Positions 43,288 through 52,317 of a stretch of DNA of 64,000 nucleotides are shown here, piece by piece; position 1 is the stretch's first letter; the number at the start of each line of letters is the position of its first letter. Source of the DNA: Ruminococcaceae bacterium P7 (GTDB taxonomy: Bacteria > Bacillota > Clostridia > Oscillospirales > Acutalibacteraceae); contig FMUA01000010.1 in the NCBI GenBank assembly GCA_900100595.1, positions 1 through 64,000 of the forward strand, read 5' to 3'. The translations under genes and the position numbers were made by a program. Below the pieces are notes generated by a model. That model worked only from the letters and a program-made list of their open reading frames with translations, was not told the DNA's origin and did no database searches.

Positions 43288-43740
43288 ATGAAAAGAAAAA
43301 TCGCACTCCTCATCGCCCTGCTCGCGGCGTCCGCCATGATGCTGACAGCATGCGGTGAAAACAAAGAGGAAGGAAAGACAGAACAAACAACCACTGCCAC
43401 ACAATCAACCGCAAAGGACGCTCAGTCCAAGGAAGGAGCGTCCTCCAAGAACGACAGCTCCTCAAAGGCGGACAGTTCGTCCGACAGCAAAACCAAAAAT
43501 GACAGCAGCTCCGCTGCCGCAAACGGCGTCTCGGCTGACAACGGCGCTGTCAACATCCAGCAGGACGGGGAACAGTCCGCCGAAAGCAAGGACGGAGAAG
43601 GTCAGCAGTCACAGCAGACCCAGCAATCTCAGCAGGGAAAGAGCGGCTCCGACAGCAGCAAGACTTCGTCCTCCTCGGGTGAAAGCTCTAATATTGACAT
43701 CACGCTGGACGAGTACGAGCTTCCCATTATTTTTGAATAA
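43288..43740 (+). CDS. Low-complexity lipoprotein with YELPIIF tail
   Basis: The protein is 150 aa. The lipoprotein signal ends in the lipobox LTAC (Cys near residue 21). Nearly all the rest is low complexity, rich in Ser, Lys, Asp, Thr and Gln. The last ten residues LDEYELPIIFE break this pattern. The dockerin protein 1.4 kb upstream ends in almost the same tail. Low complexity with a conserved end suggests a flexible tether whose tip is recognised by something. The function is not known. Confidence 0.8.
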   Translation: MKRKIALLIALLAASAMMLTACGENKEEGKTEQTTTATQSTAKDAQSKEGASSKNDSSSKADSSSDSKTKNDSSSAAANGVSADNGAVNIQQDGEQSAESKDGEGQQSQQTQQSQQGKSGSDSSKTSSSSGESSNIDITLDEYELPIIFE

Positions 43741-43813
43741 CGGGAAAACGCTTGAAACAAGCGGCAGTGTCCGACAATTCGATACGGACATGCTTTTATG
43801 GGTATATTGAGTA

Positions 43814-44644
43814 ATGAATAGAAATAGAAGAACAGGCAGACAGGCAAGACGCAGAAGAACCAAAAGGCAGCGGAACATCATCGTCACCACAGCTGTTTTT
43901 CTGGCTGTGCTGATTGTGATTTCCATTATCCTCGGACAAACCTGCTCGGGAAAGCGGAATACGCAGACGGAGGTAATGGCAACCGCACCCTCCACAGATG
44001 CGGACACGTCCTCTGAGGATTCGTACATGATCCAGAACGTACATGTCATCGAGCAAAAGGAGCTGAAGGCAGGCTGCGAAACCTACGCCTGTACGATGCT
44101 GCTCCAGATTCTCGGCTTCAAGGTGGACGAGTTCACGATTGCCGACAACTACCTTGACTGTCACTACGTCTACACCGACGAGGACGGCACCAAGTACGGG
44201 CCCGACATGCACAGCGGATTTGCGGGAACCGCCTACGGAGGATGGGGCGTTTATGCGCCCGCAATGGCAAAGAGCATGAACCGCTATCTCAGCGACCAGA
44301 AGTCGAAGCTCAAGGCTTATGACCAAAAGGATATTCCGCTCGAAACGCTCTGCGAGGAATACGTTTCCAAGGGTGTTCCCGTCATGGTGTGGGCGACGAC
44401 CGATATGGACGAGCCGTATGTGTTCGACAAGTGGATCGTCAACTATGTGGATGAAAACGCCGAAGCCAAGATGGGCGACGAGGTGCCGTGGTATATGCAC
44501 GAGCACTGTCTGGTGCTGATTGGCTACGATAAAACCAACTACATCTTCGCGGATTCAACCCACGGAAAAATCTCCACCTTTGAGAAAAGCCTTGTCGCCA
44601 AACGCTACGAGCAAATGGGCAAGCAAACCATTGTTGTCAAATAG
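43814..44644 (+). CDS. C39-like extracytoplasmic peptidase-fold protein
   Basis: The protein is 276 aa. A membrane helix (IIVTTAVFLAVLIVISIIL) anchors it with the domain outside. The peptidase_C39_2-like core has Cys in KAGCETYACTMLLQ and His in YMHEHCLVLIGYD, with Asp in IFADST, so the catalytic set appears complete. Such domains are found in surface proteins of Firmicutes with unknown substrates. It lies 73 bases after the YELPIIF lipoprotein, and the S24/S26 gene is next to that. Its ribosome site is weak. Confidence 0.82.
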   Translation: MNRNRRTGRQARRRRTKRQRNIIVTTAVFLAVLIVISIILGQTCSGKRNTQTEVMATAPSTDADTSSEDSYMIQNVHVIEQKELKAGCETYACTMLLQILGFKVDEFTIADNYLDCHYVYTDEDGTKYGPDMHSGFAGTAYGGWGVYAPAMAKSMNRYLSDQKSKLKAYDQKDIPLETLCEEYVSKGVPVMVWATTDMDEPYVFDKWIVNYVDENAEAKMGDEVPWYMHEHCLVLIGYDKTNYIFADSTHGKISTFEKSLVAKRYEQMGKQTIVVK

Positions 44645-44731
44645 TTATTTTAGGGAACAGATTTGGCAAGATTATGCCGTGAAGATTTCGTACTTATGCG
44701 CGGTAAGGAATTTTTAGAGATTCCCATTACA

Positions 44732-44766
44732 AGAGCTGACGTTATTCAAGCGTCGGCTCTTTTTTT
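44732..44766 (+). terminator. Terminator after the C39-like gene
   Basis: AGAGCTGACG and CGTCGGCTCT pair (one G-T) and are followed by seven T. Confidence 0.88.
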
Positions 44767-44858
44767 GCGCGCGATTCCACACAGATTCCATATTTGTTCC
44801 CAACAGTTTCCATACAGTCATGGTATGCTTCTCTCAGAAAACCGAAAGGATGATTCCC

Positions 44859-45794
44859 ATGACCGTCACAAGGCAAAGGATAGATACAGTATTTTTCGCA
44901 ATGGGTACGGTGTGCCGCATAGCCGTTTTTGAAGATGGCCACGAGGACGCTGTCCAACGTGCGAAGGATAGAGTGACGGAGCTTCACAACAAGCTCAATG
45001 CTTACGACACAAAAAGCGAGATATCCGCGATTAACAACAACGCAGGACGCTGCTCTGTTACCGTATCCGACGATACACGCGCTCTGATTGAGCGCGCCGT
45101 CGCGTTTTCCAAGCTGACGGACGGCATCTTTGATATCACCACCACACCGCTTTCTCAGCTGTGGAAAACAGCGATCAAGATTCATTTCCTTCCTCTCTTC
45201 TATGAGGTGGAAAAAGCGAAGGAGTTGGTCAGCTACCGCGATATCCTTATCAACGGCAACAAGATCATGCTCCGCCGCGAACAGCAGAAGCTCGATCTCG
45301 GCGCGACGGCAAAGGGCTTCGCCGCGGATGAGGTCAAGCGGATTCTCTCTGAAAACGGCGTGACCGACGCGATCATCAACCTCGGAGGCACCATCTTTGT
45401 CATGGGAGAGGCGCAGAAGGTCGGCATCCAGAATCCCTTTGAAAAGACAGGCGTTTCGTTCGCGTCGCTCGAACTCAGCGGCAAGGCGGTGGTCACCTCG
45501 GGACTGTATGAGCAGGGCTTTACGATGGACGGCAAGACCTATCATCATATCATCAATCCCCGCACGGGCTATCCGTCCCAGACAGAGCTGGCAGGCGTGA
45601 CGCTGGTCGGTGAAAGCGCGGAAAAGCTCGACGCTCTCAGCACAACGGCTTTCATGTTCTCTCTGCCGCGCGCGGTTGATCTGATCCGCAGCGCGGACGC
45701 AGAGGCGGTATTTGTCAACAAAACAGGCAACGTCTATGTGACAGACGGACTGAAACCGCACTTTGCCTTCATTGAAAAGGAAGTGACAATATGA
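44859..45794 (+). CDS. apbE: FAD:protein FMN transferase ApbE
   Basis: The protein is 311 aa. The start MTVTRQRIDTVFFAMGT follows GAAAGGA by about eight bases; the upstream ATG at 44850 is an alternative. FFAMGTVCRIAVF, the flavin-binding LDLGATAKGFAADEVKRIL and the closing HHIINPRTGYPSQTELAGV are family hallmarks. ApbE attaches FMN to a Thr in the (S/T)GATxS motif of exported domains. The next gene, four bases of overlap, carries two such motifs, so its substrate is evident. There is no signal lipobox, so it may act from an unusual position or as a cytosolic form. Confidence 0.93.
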   Translation: MTVTRQRIDTVFFAMGTVCRIAVFEDGHEDAVQRAKDRVTELHNKLNAYDTKSEISAINNNAGRCSVTVSDDTRALIERAVAFSKLTDGIFDITTTPLSQLWKTAIKIHFLPLFYEVEKAKELVSYRDILINGNKIMLRREQQKLDLGATAKGFAADEVKRILSENGVTDAIINLGGTIFVMGEAQKVGIQNPFEKTGVSFASLELSGKAVVTSGLYEQGFTMDGKTYHHIINPRTGYPSQTELAGVTLVGESAEKLDALSTTAFMFSLPRAVDLIRSADAEAVFVNKTGNVYVTDGLKPHFAFIEKEVTI

Positions 45795-47413
45795 AAAACG
45801 AAAACACAAACACAAGCGGAAAATCCAAAATTCCTCCAATTGCGATTGCCCGGGCAGCAGTACAGCTCGTCGCGTTCATTCTCGTCCCGGGACTGTTCAT
45901 CAGCGTTTTTTCAGCGCTCGGCGCTATCTGGAAATCCATTCTCAGCAGTACGTTCCGTTTTGACGAACAGGCGGCAAATATTCTCCTGCTTGCCGTGGTG
46001 TTCATCGTCACCGCTGTTTGGGGACGCTTTTTCTGCGGATTCATCTGCTCCTTCGGCGCGTTGCAGGATTTGCTCTGGTTGGGCGGCAGAAATCTGCCTT
46101 TCCGTCCTGTGTTCTCGCAAAAGGTTGACCGCGTATTAAAGTATCTGAAATACGCCGTGCTGTTATTCATTGTGATCGGAGTGTGGACATTCGGCATCAC
46201 GGGAGACACCGTCTGGAGTCCCTGGACTATTTTCGGTATGTATGCAAGCCCTTGGAAGGGCGTCCCGTCGCAGGCGATGTTCCTTTCGGTCGGGGGACTG
46301 CTGCTCCTTCTCACGATTATCGGCTCGCTGCTGATCGAGCGCTTCTTCTGCAAATATCTCTGTCCGCTCGGGGCACTGTTCACGCTCGCCTCTCATTTCC
46401 GCGTATTCAAGCTCAAGAGGGATTCCGCATCCTGCAGCGGCAGCTGCAGAGTCTGCAGCAGAAAATGTTCCATGTCCATCCCTCTTTATCAGTACGACAA
46501 GGTGCGCTCCGGCGAGTGCATTGACTGTATGAAGTGCACGACCGCGTGTGCACGCGGCAATATCAATGCGGAACCCGTCGCGGCAGTCTCTGGTACCCTC
46601 GCGGCAGCGGCAATCGCCGGCGTCTCCTTTGTGGGCACGCTTCCGATAATCTCGACATCCTCCGCTGTCAGTGCCGACCCCAACGAGTCCGCAACAGCTG
46701 CAATCGAAACGGCAACGCAAGCCGGCAAGTTCAAAAACGGCAGCTATGTCGGCTACGGTACAGGCTTCCGCGGTTCGATTGAAGTCACTGTTCTTGTCAG
46801 CGACGGTGCAATCTCCGAAATCGCCGTCAATCATAGCAGCGACGACTCCGAGTTCTTCGCACAGGCAGAGCAGAAGGTTATTCCCGCGATCATCGCGGCG
46901 CAGGATACCAATGTAGCGACCGTCAGCGGCGCGACTTTCAGCAGTCAAGGCATCATCGACGCGGTAGCCGACGCACTCGGCACGCAGCTGACAGCGGCAG
47001 CCGTGACAGAAACCAAGCAGCCGTCGACCGCAGCCGCGGCTGAACCGACCACTGAAGTTACTGAGGAGACAACTCAAAGTTCCCAAAGCAACGGCACCTT
47101 CACCGACGGCGTTTACAGCGGTTCGGGAACAGGCTTCCGCGGTACTACCGATGTTTCCGTCACGGTAGAGGGCGGCAAAATCGCCGACATCACCATCAAC
47201 TCCTATCAGGACGACGAGCAGTTTTTCAGCCGCGCACAGAGCGGCGTCATCTCCGAGATTCTAGCTGCACAGGATACCAACGTAGCAACCGTCAGCGGCG
47301 CGACCTTCAGCAGCAATTCCATCATTGAGGCGGTCTCCAATGCGCTCGGAAAGGAATTCACCAATCCCAACAGCACCATGAGCAGGGGACACGGTCACGG
47401 TCACAGTCACTGA
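45791..47413 (+). CDS. Polyferredoxin membrane protein with two FMN-binding domains
   Basis: The protein is 540 aa. Residues 20-200 hold about five membrane helices with a NapH/RnfB-like pattern (RFFCGFICSFGALQDLLW, ERFFCKYLCPLGALFTL). Two 4Fe-4S sets follow (CSGSCRVCSRKC and CIDCMKCTTAC). Then come two extracytoplasmic FMN_bind domains (near residues 310-395 and 435-520), each ending in VSGATFSS, where Thr accepts FMN from ApbE. The end is His-rich (RGHGHGHSH), which may bind metal. It should pass electrons from the cytoplasm through Fe-S centres to outside flavins. The overlap with apbE ties them together. Confidence 0.9.
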   Translation: MKNENTNTSGKSKIPPIAIARAAVQLVAFILVPGLFISVFSALGAIWKSILSSTFRFDEQAANILLLAVVFIVTAVWGRFFCGFICSFGALQDLLWLGGRNLPFRPVFSQKVDRVLKYLKYAVLLFIVIGVWTFGITGDTVWSPWTIFGMYASPWKGVPSQAMFLSVGGLLLLLTIIGSLLIERFFCKYLCPLGALFTLASHFRVFKLKRDSASCSGSCRVCSRKCSMSIPLYQYDKVRSGECIDCMKCTTACARGNINAEPVAAVSGTLAAAAIAGVSFVGTLPIISTSSAVSADPNESATAAIETATQAGKFKNGSYVGYGTGFRGSIEVTVLVSDGAISEIAVNHSSDDSEFFAQAEQKVIPAIIAAQDTNVATVSGATFSSQGIIDAVADALGTQLTAAAVTETKQPSTAAAAEPTTEVTEETTQSSQSNGTFTDGVYSGSGTGFRGTTDVSVTVEGGKIADITINSYQDDEQFFSRAQSGVISEILAAQDTNVATVSGATFSSNSIIEAVSNALGKEFTNPNSTMSRGHGHGHSH

Positions 47414-47454
47414 TGTTTGGCTACACACAATTTCAGATTATTTTTTGAAAACTT

Positions 47455-47485
47455 CTCCCTTGCTCTTTGCAGGGGAGCGGTTTTT
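47455..47485 (+). terminator. Terminator of the apbE operon, overlapping the next promoter
   Basis: CTCCCTTGC and GCAGGGGAG pair around TCTTT, followed by CGGTTTTTG. The hairpin's right arm contains the -35 box of the promoter for the response regulator. Confidence 0.7.
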
Positions 47486-47494
47486 GTGTATAAT
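47466..47494 (+). promoter_or_regulatory. Promoter of the two-component operon
   Basis: TTTGCA and TATAAT are 17 bases apart, 29 bases upstream of the response regulator. Confidence 0.6.
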
Positions 47495-47523
47495 AGAAGC
47501 AGCAACAGTGAGGAGGAGTCAAC

Positions 47524-48201
47524 ATGCCGAAAATTCTGATAGCCGACGATGAGCCTGATATCATCGAACTGATCAAACGCAGCGCTCTTCGAGAGGGCTA
47601 CGAGGTCACCGCAGTGAGCGACGGAACACAGGCGATAGACGCCTGCATGAAAGAGGACTTCGACGCGATCGTACTCGACGTGATGATGCCGGACACCGAC
47701 GGCTTTACCGCCTGCAAAAAAATACGCGCTTCAAAGGATATCCCTGTACTGATGCTCTCGGCACGCGGCACGGAATACGACAAGCTTTTTGGCTTTGAGG
47801 TAGGCGTAGACGATTACGTGACAAAGCCCTTTTCACCAAAGGAGCTGATGGCGCGGCTCAAGGTGATCATCTCACGTCACCGTCACACGGCTCCCAAGCA
47901 ACAGGACGGCGTCCTGCGCATCAGCGGCATCGAGCTTGATACACTCGGTCACATGGTCAGGGTGGACGGCGTAAAAACCGAGCTGACTGCCAAGGAGTAC
48001 GCGCTGCTCCTGACGCTTGCGCGCAATAAGGGCATCGTACTCACGCGTGACCAAATTCTTAACGAGGTGTGGGGCTACGACTATTTCGGCGACGACCGCA
48101 CCGTCGACTGGCAGATAAAGCTTTTGCGCACCAAGCTCGGAAACAGGCGCGACTGCATCAAAACCATCAGAGGGGTGGGATATAAGCTTGAAGAAACCTA
48201 A
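47524..48201 (+). CDS. OmpR-type response regulator
   Basis: The protein is 225 aa. The receiver has IADDEPD, the phospho-acceptor in IVLDVMMPDTDG and the Lys in YVTKPFSPKE. The DNA-binding wing ends IRGVGYKLEET. It overlaps the kinase gene by 14 bases. Its targets may include the flavin electron-transfer genes next to it; that is inference. Confidence 0.94.
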   Translation: MPKILIADDEPDIIELIKRSALREGYEVTAVSDGTQAIDACMKEDFDAIVLDVMMPDTDGFTACKKIRASKDIPVLMLSARGTEYDKLFGFEVGVDDYVTKPFSPKELMARLKVIISRHRHTAPKQQDGVLRISGIELDTLGHMVRVDGVKTELTAKEYALLLTLARNKGIVLTRDQILNEVWGYDYFGDDRTVDWQIKLLRTKLGNRRDCIKTIRGVGYKLEET

Positions 48202-49657
48202 GTCCTTTCAGACAAAGCTGTGGCTGTACTTTGTCCTGTTCACGGCAATCATCTTTATCGTGCTCTGGCTTTTGCAGACAGTCTTTCTGCAGAGCTTCTA
48301 CAACAGTATGCTGATTGAAAACACCAAACGCGCGGCGCAGCAGGTGATCGCGGCGGCATCCTCGGACGAGCCGGTTTCCGCTATTGACGCGCTCACACGC
48401 GAAAATTCGCTTTTGGTCTATATCACCGATACCGAGGGAAATGTACAGCTGATTTCGGACGAATACAAGAGCACCCACGGCAAAAAGCACGGCGCGACTG
48501 CAGATGAGGGTGTTCCGCCGCAGGGCGAAAATCAGGGTGAAAAACCCCGCAAGAATTACCGCAGTCTGCCCGAAAACTACGATACCTTCCTCCAAAACCT
48601 AGCCTCGTCCGAAAATGGGGAAACGGAGTACAGCAACAGCAGCATCTACGTCTACGGCACCTACGTAGACTTCACCTACTCTGATACCAAAAGCGTTCTC
48701 TATGTCAGCGTAACGCTCAACGCGGTTGGTTCCACTGTCACGATTATCGGCATCCAGTTAGCAATCGTCACCGCTTTCTCGCTTGCGGCAGGATTTGTTC
48801 TCGCATGGTTTATTTCGCGCCGCTTTGCCAAGCCTGTTTCGCAGCTCTCCCACAAGGCGAGCCAGCTCGGAGAGGACGGCTATTCCGCAGATTTTCAAAA
48901 AGGCTTTTGCAAAGAGCTGGATGAACTGAGCGACACGCTCGACAAGACCTCCGAAAAATTCAAGCAATCCAAGACCTTCCAGAACGAGCTTCTCGCGAAC
49001 GTTTCACACGATCTGCGCACACCGCTCACGATGATCAAGGGCTATGCCGAGGAGGTCGACGAGTATTCGTGGCAGGATGAAACGCAGCGGCACGCGGATA
49101 TCGCGGTCATTCTGCGGGAGGCTGACAGACTCACGGAGCTGGTCAATGAAATCCTCGCCTATTCCGAGCTTCGCTCTCAGGAGGGCGCACAGGGCTTTTC
49201 AACGGTCGATTTCAGTGCGATCGCGAACAAGGTCGCAGACACCTTTGAGTCGCTCTACAGGCGCGACGGCTACATCTTGGAGAGAGAAACAGAAAACCGC
49301 CTCTATGTCAGCGGCAATGCTTCTCAGCTTGAGAGAATGGTTTTCAACCTCATGGATAACGCCATCCGACACACAGGAGAGAGTAAACGGGTAAGTGTTT
49401 CGCTTCGCGACGAGAACGGTTGGGCAGTTCTGCGCATCACCGACTACGGCAAGGGTATCCCTGCCGACCAGCTGGATTCCATCTGGGAACGATATGTAAC
49501 CGCACGTCAACGCGACGGCAAAGGCGCTTCGGGCTTGGGACTGGCTATCGTGCGTCAAATCGTCCTGCTCCATCAGGGTGACTGCACCGTGACGAGCAGC
49601 GAAAATGTCGGCAGTACCTTTATCATAAAACTCCCCATTCATTTCCCCGAGAGGTAG
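48188..49657 (+). CDS. Sensor histidine kinase
   Basis: The protein is 489 aa. It starts at a TTG codon inside the response-regulator gene, with GAGGGGTGG upstream. Two membrane helices (FVLFTAIIFIVLWLLQTVFL; then IQLAIVTAFSLAAGFVLAW) frame an outside sensor of about 130 residues with a Lys/Gly-rich loop. A HAMP linker precedes the phospho-acceptor in LANVSHDLRTPLTMIKGYAE. The ATP site shows NLMDNAIRHT, DYGKGIP and GLGLAIV. The signal is not known. Confidence 0.93.
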   Translation: MKKPKSFQTKLWLYFVLFTAIIFIVLWLLQTVFLQSFYNSMLIENTKRAAQQVIAAASSDEPVSAIDALTRENSLLVYITDTEGNVQLISDEYKSTHGKKHGATADEGVPPQGENQGEKPRKNYRSLPENYDTFLQNLASSENGETEYSNSSIYVYGTYVDFTYSDTKSVLYVSVTLNAVGSTVTIIGIQLAIVTAFSLAAGFVLAWFISRRFAKPVSQLSHKASQLGEDGYSADFQKGFCKELDELSDTLDKTSEKFKQSKTFQNELLANVSHDLRTPLTMIKGYAEEVDEYSWQDETQRHADIAVILREADRLTELVNEILAYSELRSQEGAQGFSTVDFSAIANKVADTFESLYRRDGYILERETENRLYVSGNASQLERMVFNLMDNAIRHTGESKRVSVSLRDENGWAVLRITDYGKGIPADQLDSIWERYVTARQRDGKGASGLGLAIVRQIVLLHQGDCTVTSSENVGSTFIIKLPIHFPER

Positions 49658-49661
49658 GTCT

Positions 49662-50417
49662 ATGAAAGAGAAATATTTCAGCATCAACGAGGCAGGCAGC
49701 AGCATCCGCTGCAAGCTCTATTATAACGACCTCAAAACTGTCAGCCGCGCGGTTATCTGCGTTCACGGCTTCGGCGGTCACAAGGACAATAAAGCAGCAC
49801 AGCGGTTCGCGGAGCATCTTCTGAAAAAGCATAAAAACGCGGTCGCGGTAACTTACGACGCGCCCTGCCACGGCGACGACGTCAAAAAGACACTGACGCT
49901 CGGCGACTGCGACGTCTATCTACGCGAAGTGATTCGCCGCGTAACGGAGCACTTTACCCCTGAGAAATGCAACGCCTACGCCACAAGCTTCGGCGGCTAT
50001 CAGATATTGAAATACATTGCGGAGCACGGCAATCCGTTCGGTAAAATCGGGCTGCGCTGTCCCGCGGTCAGGATGTATGATGTTCTCTCGCAGCGCATTA
50101 TCAGTCCCGACGAACAGAGGATGCTTATGAAAAATAAGCCCGTCGCCGTCGGCTTTGACCGCAAAATCAGAATCACCCGACAGTTCCTCGACGAGCTGAA
50201 AACAGCGGATATTACCTCTTGGGACTTCCGACCCTTTGCGGACGATATCCTGATTCTGCACGGCACAAAGGACGAAATCGTGCCGATAGAGAGCACGGAG
50301 GACTTTGCCGACAGGAACGATATTCTGTTTCTTCCCGTTGAAGGAGCCGACCACCGTTTTATTGATCCTCTCAAAATGGACGCTGCCGTGAATGACATTA
50401 TCGAATTTATGGAGTGA
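49662..50417 (+). CDS. Alpha/beta hydrolase
   Basis: The protein is 251 aa. ICVHGFGGHKDNKAAQRFAE is the oxyanion region, the nucleophile elbow is ATSFGGY (Ser near residue 108), Asp in ILHGTKDEIVP and His in EGADHRFIDP complete the triad. It has no signal peptide, so it is cytosolic. It follows the kinase gene by four bases and is probably in the same operon. The substrate is unknown. Confidence 0.87.
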   Translation: MKEKYFSINEAGSSIRCKLYYNDLKTVSRAVICVHGFGGHKDNKAAQRFAEHLLKKHKNAVAVTYDAPCHGDDVKKTLTLGDCDVYLREVIRRVTEHFTPEKCNAYATSFGGYQILKYIAEHGNPFGKIGLRCPAVRMYDVLSQRIISPDEQRMLMKNKPVAVGFDRKIRITRQFLDELKTADITSWDFRPFADDILILHGTKDEIVPIESTEDFADRNDILFLPVEGADHRFIDPLKMDAAVNDIIEFME

Positions 50418-50456
50418 GTCTCACAGTGAGCATGATGGTCTCTGGCAGTTTCGTCA

Positions 50457-50486
50457 AAAAAAACAAGGACACCCAATGGTGTCCTT
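50457..50486 (-). terminator. Terminator of tRNA-Gly
   Basis: On the minus strand AAGGACACC and GGTGTCCTT pair around ATTG and are followed by GTTTTTTTT, just after the tRNA. Confidence 0.8.
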
Positions 50487-50492
50487 TATTAT

Positions 50493-50566
50493 TGGAGCGG
50501 ATGATGGGAATCGAACCCACACGATCAGCTTGGAAGGCTGAAGTTCTACCACTAAACTACATCCGC
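50493..50566 (-). tRNA. tRNA-Gly (anticodon TCC)
   Basis: The acceptor GCGGATG pairs with CATCCGC, discriminator T, and CCA is encoded. The stem TCAGC/GCTGA encloses CTTCCAA, giving anticodon TCC. The T arm GTGGGTTCGATTCCCAT is normal. Confidence 0.97.
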
Positions 50567-50583
50567 TTATTTACAACATTGTT

Positions 50584-50612
50584 ATTATAGCATCAAACCG
50601 TTAGTTTGTCAA
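50584..50612 (-). promoter_or_regulatory. Promoter of tRNA-Gly
   Basis: On the minus strand TTGACA and TATAAT, both perfect, are 17 bases apart, 17 bases upstream of the tRNA. Confidence 0.8.
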
Positions 50613-50736
50613 GATTTTTTTGCTATTTTCCAATGCGAGATTTCATGCGGACTTTTTATTATCAGACTATTGACAAACAGGTTAAAAACCTTTAAAGTTG
50701 AAGTAGAAATTGTTATCGGTATATTGGGTGACATGT

Positions 50737-52317
50737 ATGAGAGTGAATATTATCGGTGCGGGTCTTGCGGGGCTTTCCGCAGCGCTTACACTGGCAAAGG
50801 ACGGCGTTGAATGCAACCTGTTTTCCGTTCAGCAGTCAGAACGTGCGCAGTCAGTCATGGCAGAGGGCGGCATTAACGCCGTGCTCGACACCATGAACGA
50901 GGATGACAAAATTGAATATCACATCAAGGACACTATGGACGGCGGCGCCAATCTCGCCGATCCGAATGCCGTCGACGGACTTTGCCGCAACGCACCCGAC
51001 ATTGTCAGAGAGCTCGAGCAGCTCGGCGTTCCGTTCAGCAAGAACGAAAAAGGCATCGTTCAGCGCAGCTTCGGCGGTCAGAAGAAGAAACGCACCGCCT
51101 TTGTCAAAAGCAGCACCGGCAAGATGCTGATGACCGCCATGATTGACGCGGTCAGACAATATGAGGCGCAGGGACTCGTGTATCGCTATCCGCACCACCG
51201 TCTCGAGGATTTGATCGTCCGCGACAATGAGTGCTGCGGAGCTGTTCTTTCCGACTTTTTCACCGGCGACGTCTATGAATTTTACGGTTCCGTCATTATG
51301 GCAACAGGCGGAATGAACGGTCTCTTTGAAGAAATGACAACGGGTTCCATGCTCAATACCTCCGACGCAGCTGCCATTGCCCTTGAGCGCGGCGTTGAGC
51401 TTGCCAATCTGGAATTTATTCAGTATCATCCCACCACTATCGCTATACAGGGCAAACGTCTCCTCATCAGTGAGGCAGCAAGGGGAGAAGGCGGCAGACT
51501 TTATGTCAAGCGCCGCGGCTATAAGTGGTATTTCATGGAAGAAAAATATCCCGAGCTGAAAAATCTCATGCCGCGCGACGTCGTTTCCGCTGAGATGGTC
51601 AAGGTCACCTCCCGTGCCGAATGCGATGACCAGGTTTTCCTCGATATGACCGAGATTCCACCCATGATTTGGGACACACGCCTTTCCGATTTACGCGAGC
51701 AATGCGTCAATTATCTGAACATCGACCCTGTTTCTCAGCCCGTTCCCGTGTCCCCGGGCATCCATTACTTTATGGGCGGCATCCGCGTTGACGAGGAACA
51801 CCGTACCTCCTTGTCAAACTGCTATGCGGCAGGAGAGTGCGCTTGTCAGTATCACGGAGCCAACCGTCTGGGAGGCAATTCCCTGCTGGGCGCGATCTAC
51901 GGCGGCAGAATTGCCGCACAGTCCGTATTAAAATACGCTGACCGTGACGCGCTCTATCGCAGAAACGCGCTGGAGGACGTTCCTGCGCAAAATGTTTCGC
52001 CAAATCTGTCTAAGCGCATCACAGAGATTCTCGCGTCATCCCTGCAGATCATCCGCCATGAGGTGACACTGAATAATTCTATTCATGAAATAAAAATGCT
52101 GCTCACCCACGATATCAACAGTGCGGAACGCCGCAGACTCCATCTGGCGCAGGCGGTATTGCTGTCTGCAAAAAGCAGGCGGGAGAGCAGGGGAGCGCAC
52201 AAGCGCACGGATTATCCCGAGAAAGACGACGTCAATTTTCACAAGCAGACGGTCGCCCGTATGAACGGCGATGAAGTGGAAATCACTTTCCTCGACATCC
52301 CCGAACGGAGAGAATAA
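50737..52317 (+). CDS. Fumarate reductase/succinate dehydrogenase-type flavoprotein subunit
   Basis: The protein is 526 aa. FAD loop IIGAGLAGLSAALTLAKDG; FIQYHPTTIAIQG and SEAARGEGGRLYV are active-site regions; GANRLGGNSLLGAIYGGRIA is the C-terminal FAD signature. In most FrdA/SdhA proteins a His in the SHS motif before AAQGG binds FAD covalently. Here the region reads AQSVMAEGGINA, with Gln at that place, so the flavin is probably noncovalent. The next gene starts at the last base of the stop and encodes the Fe-S subunit. No membrane-anchor gene is present on either side. Confidence 0.92.
   Translation: MRVNIIGAGLAGLSAALTLAKDGVECNLFSVQQSERAQSVMAEGGINAVLDTMNEDDKIEYHIKDTMDGGANLADPNAVDGLCRNAPDIVRELEQLGVPFSKNEKGIVQRSFGGQKKKRTAFVKSSTGKMLMTAMIDAVRQYEAQGLVYRYPHHRLEDLIVRDNECCGAVLSDFFTGDVYEFYGSVIMATGGMNGLFEEMTTGSMLNTSDAAAIALERGVELANLEFIQYHPTTIAIQGKRLLISEAARGEGGRLYVKRRGYKWYFMEEKYPELKNLMPRDVVSAEMVKVTSRAECDDQVFLDMTEIPPMIWDTRLSDLREQCVNYLNIDPVSQPVPVSPGIHYFMGGIRVDEEHRTSLSNCYAAGECACQYHGANRLGGNSLLGAIYGGRIAAQSVLKYADRDALYRRNALEDVPAQNVSPNLSKRITEILASSLQIIRHEVTLNNSIHEIKMLLTHDINSAERRRLHLAQAVLLSAKSRRESRGAHKRTDYPEKDDVNFHKQTVARMNGDEVEITFLDIPERRE

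Noticed and set aside
43748..43790. Small hairpins between the lipoprotein and the C39-like gene
   Set aside because: Stems of 5-6 bp without a T run are too weak to call as terminators.
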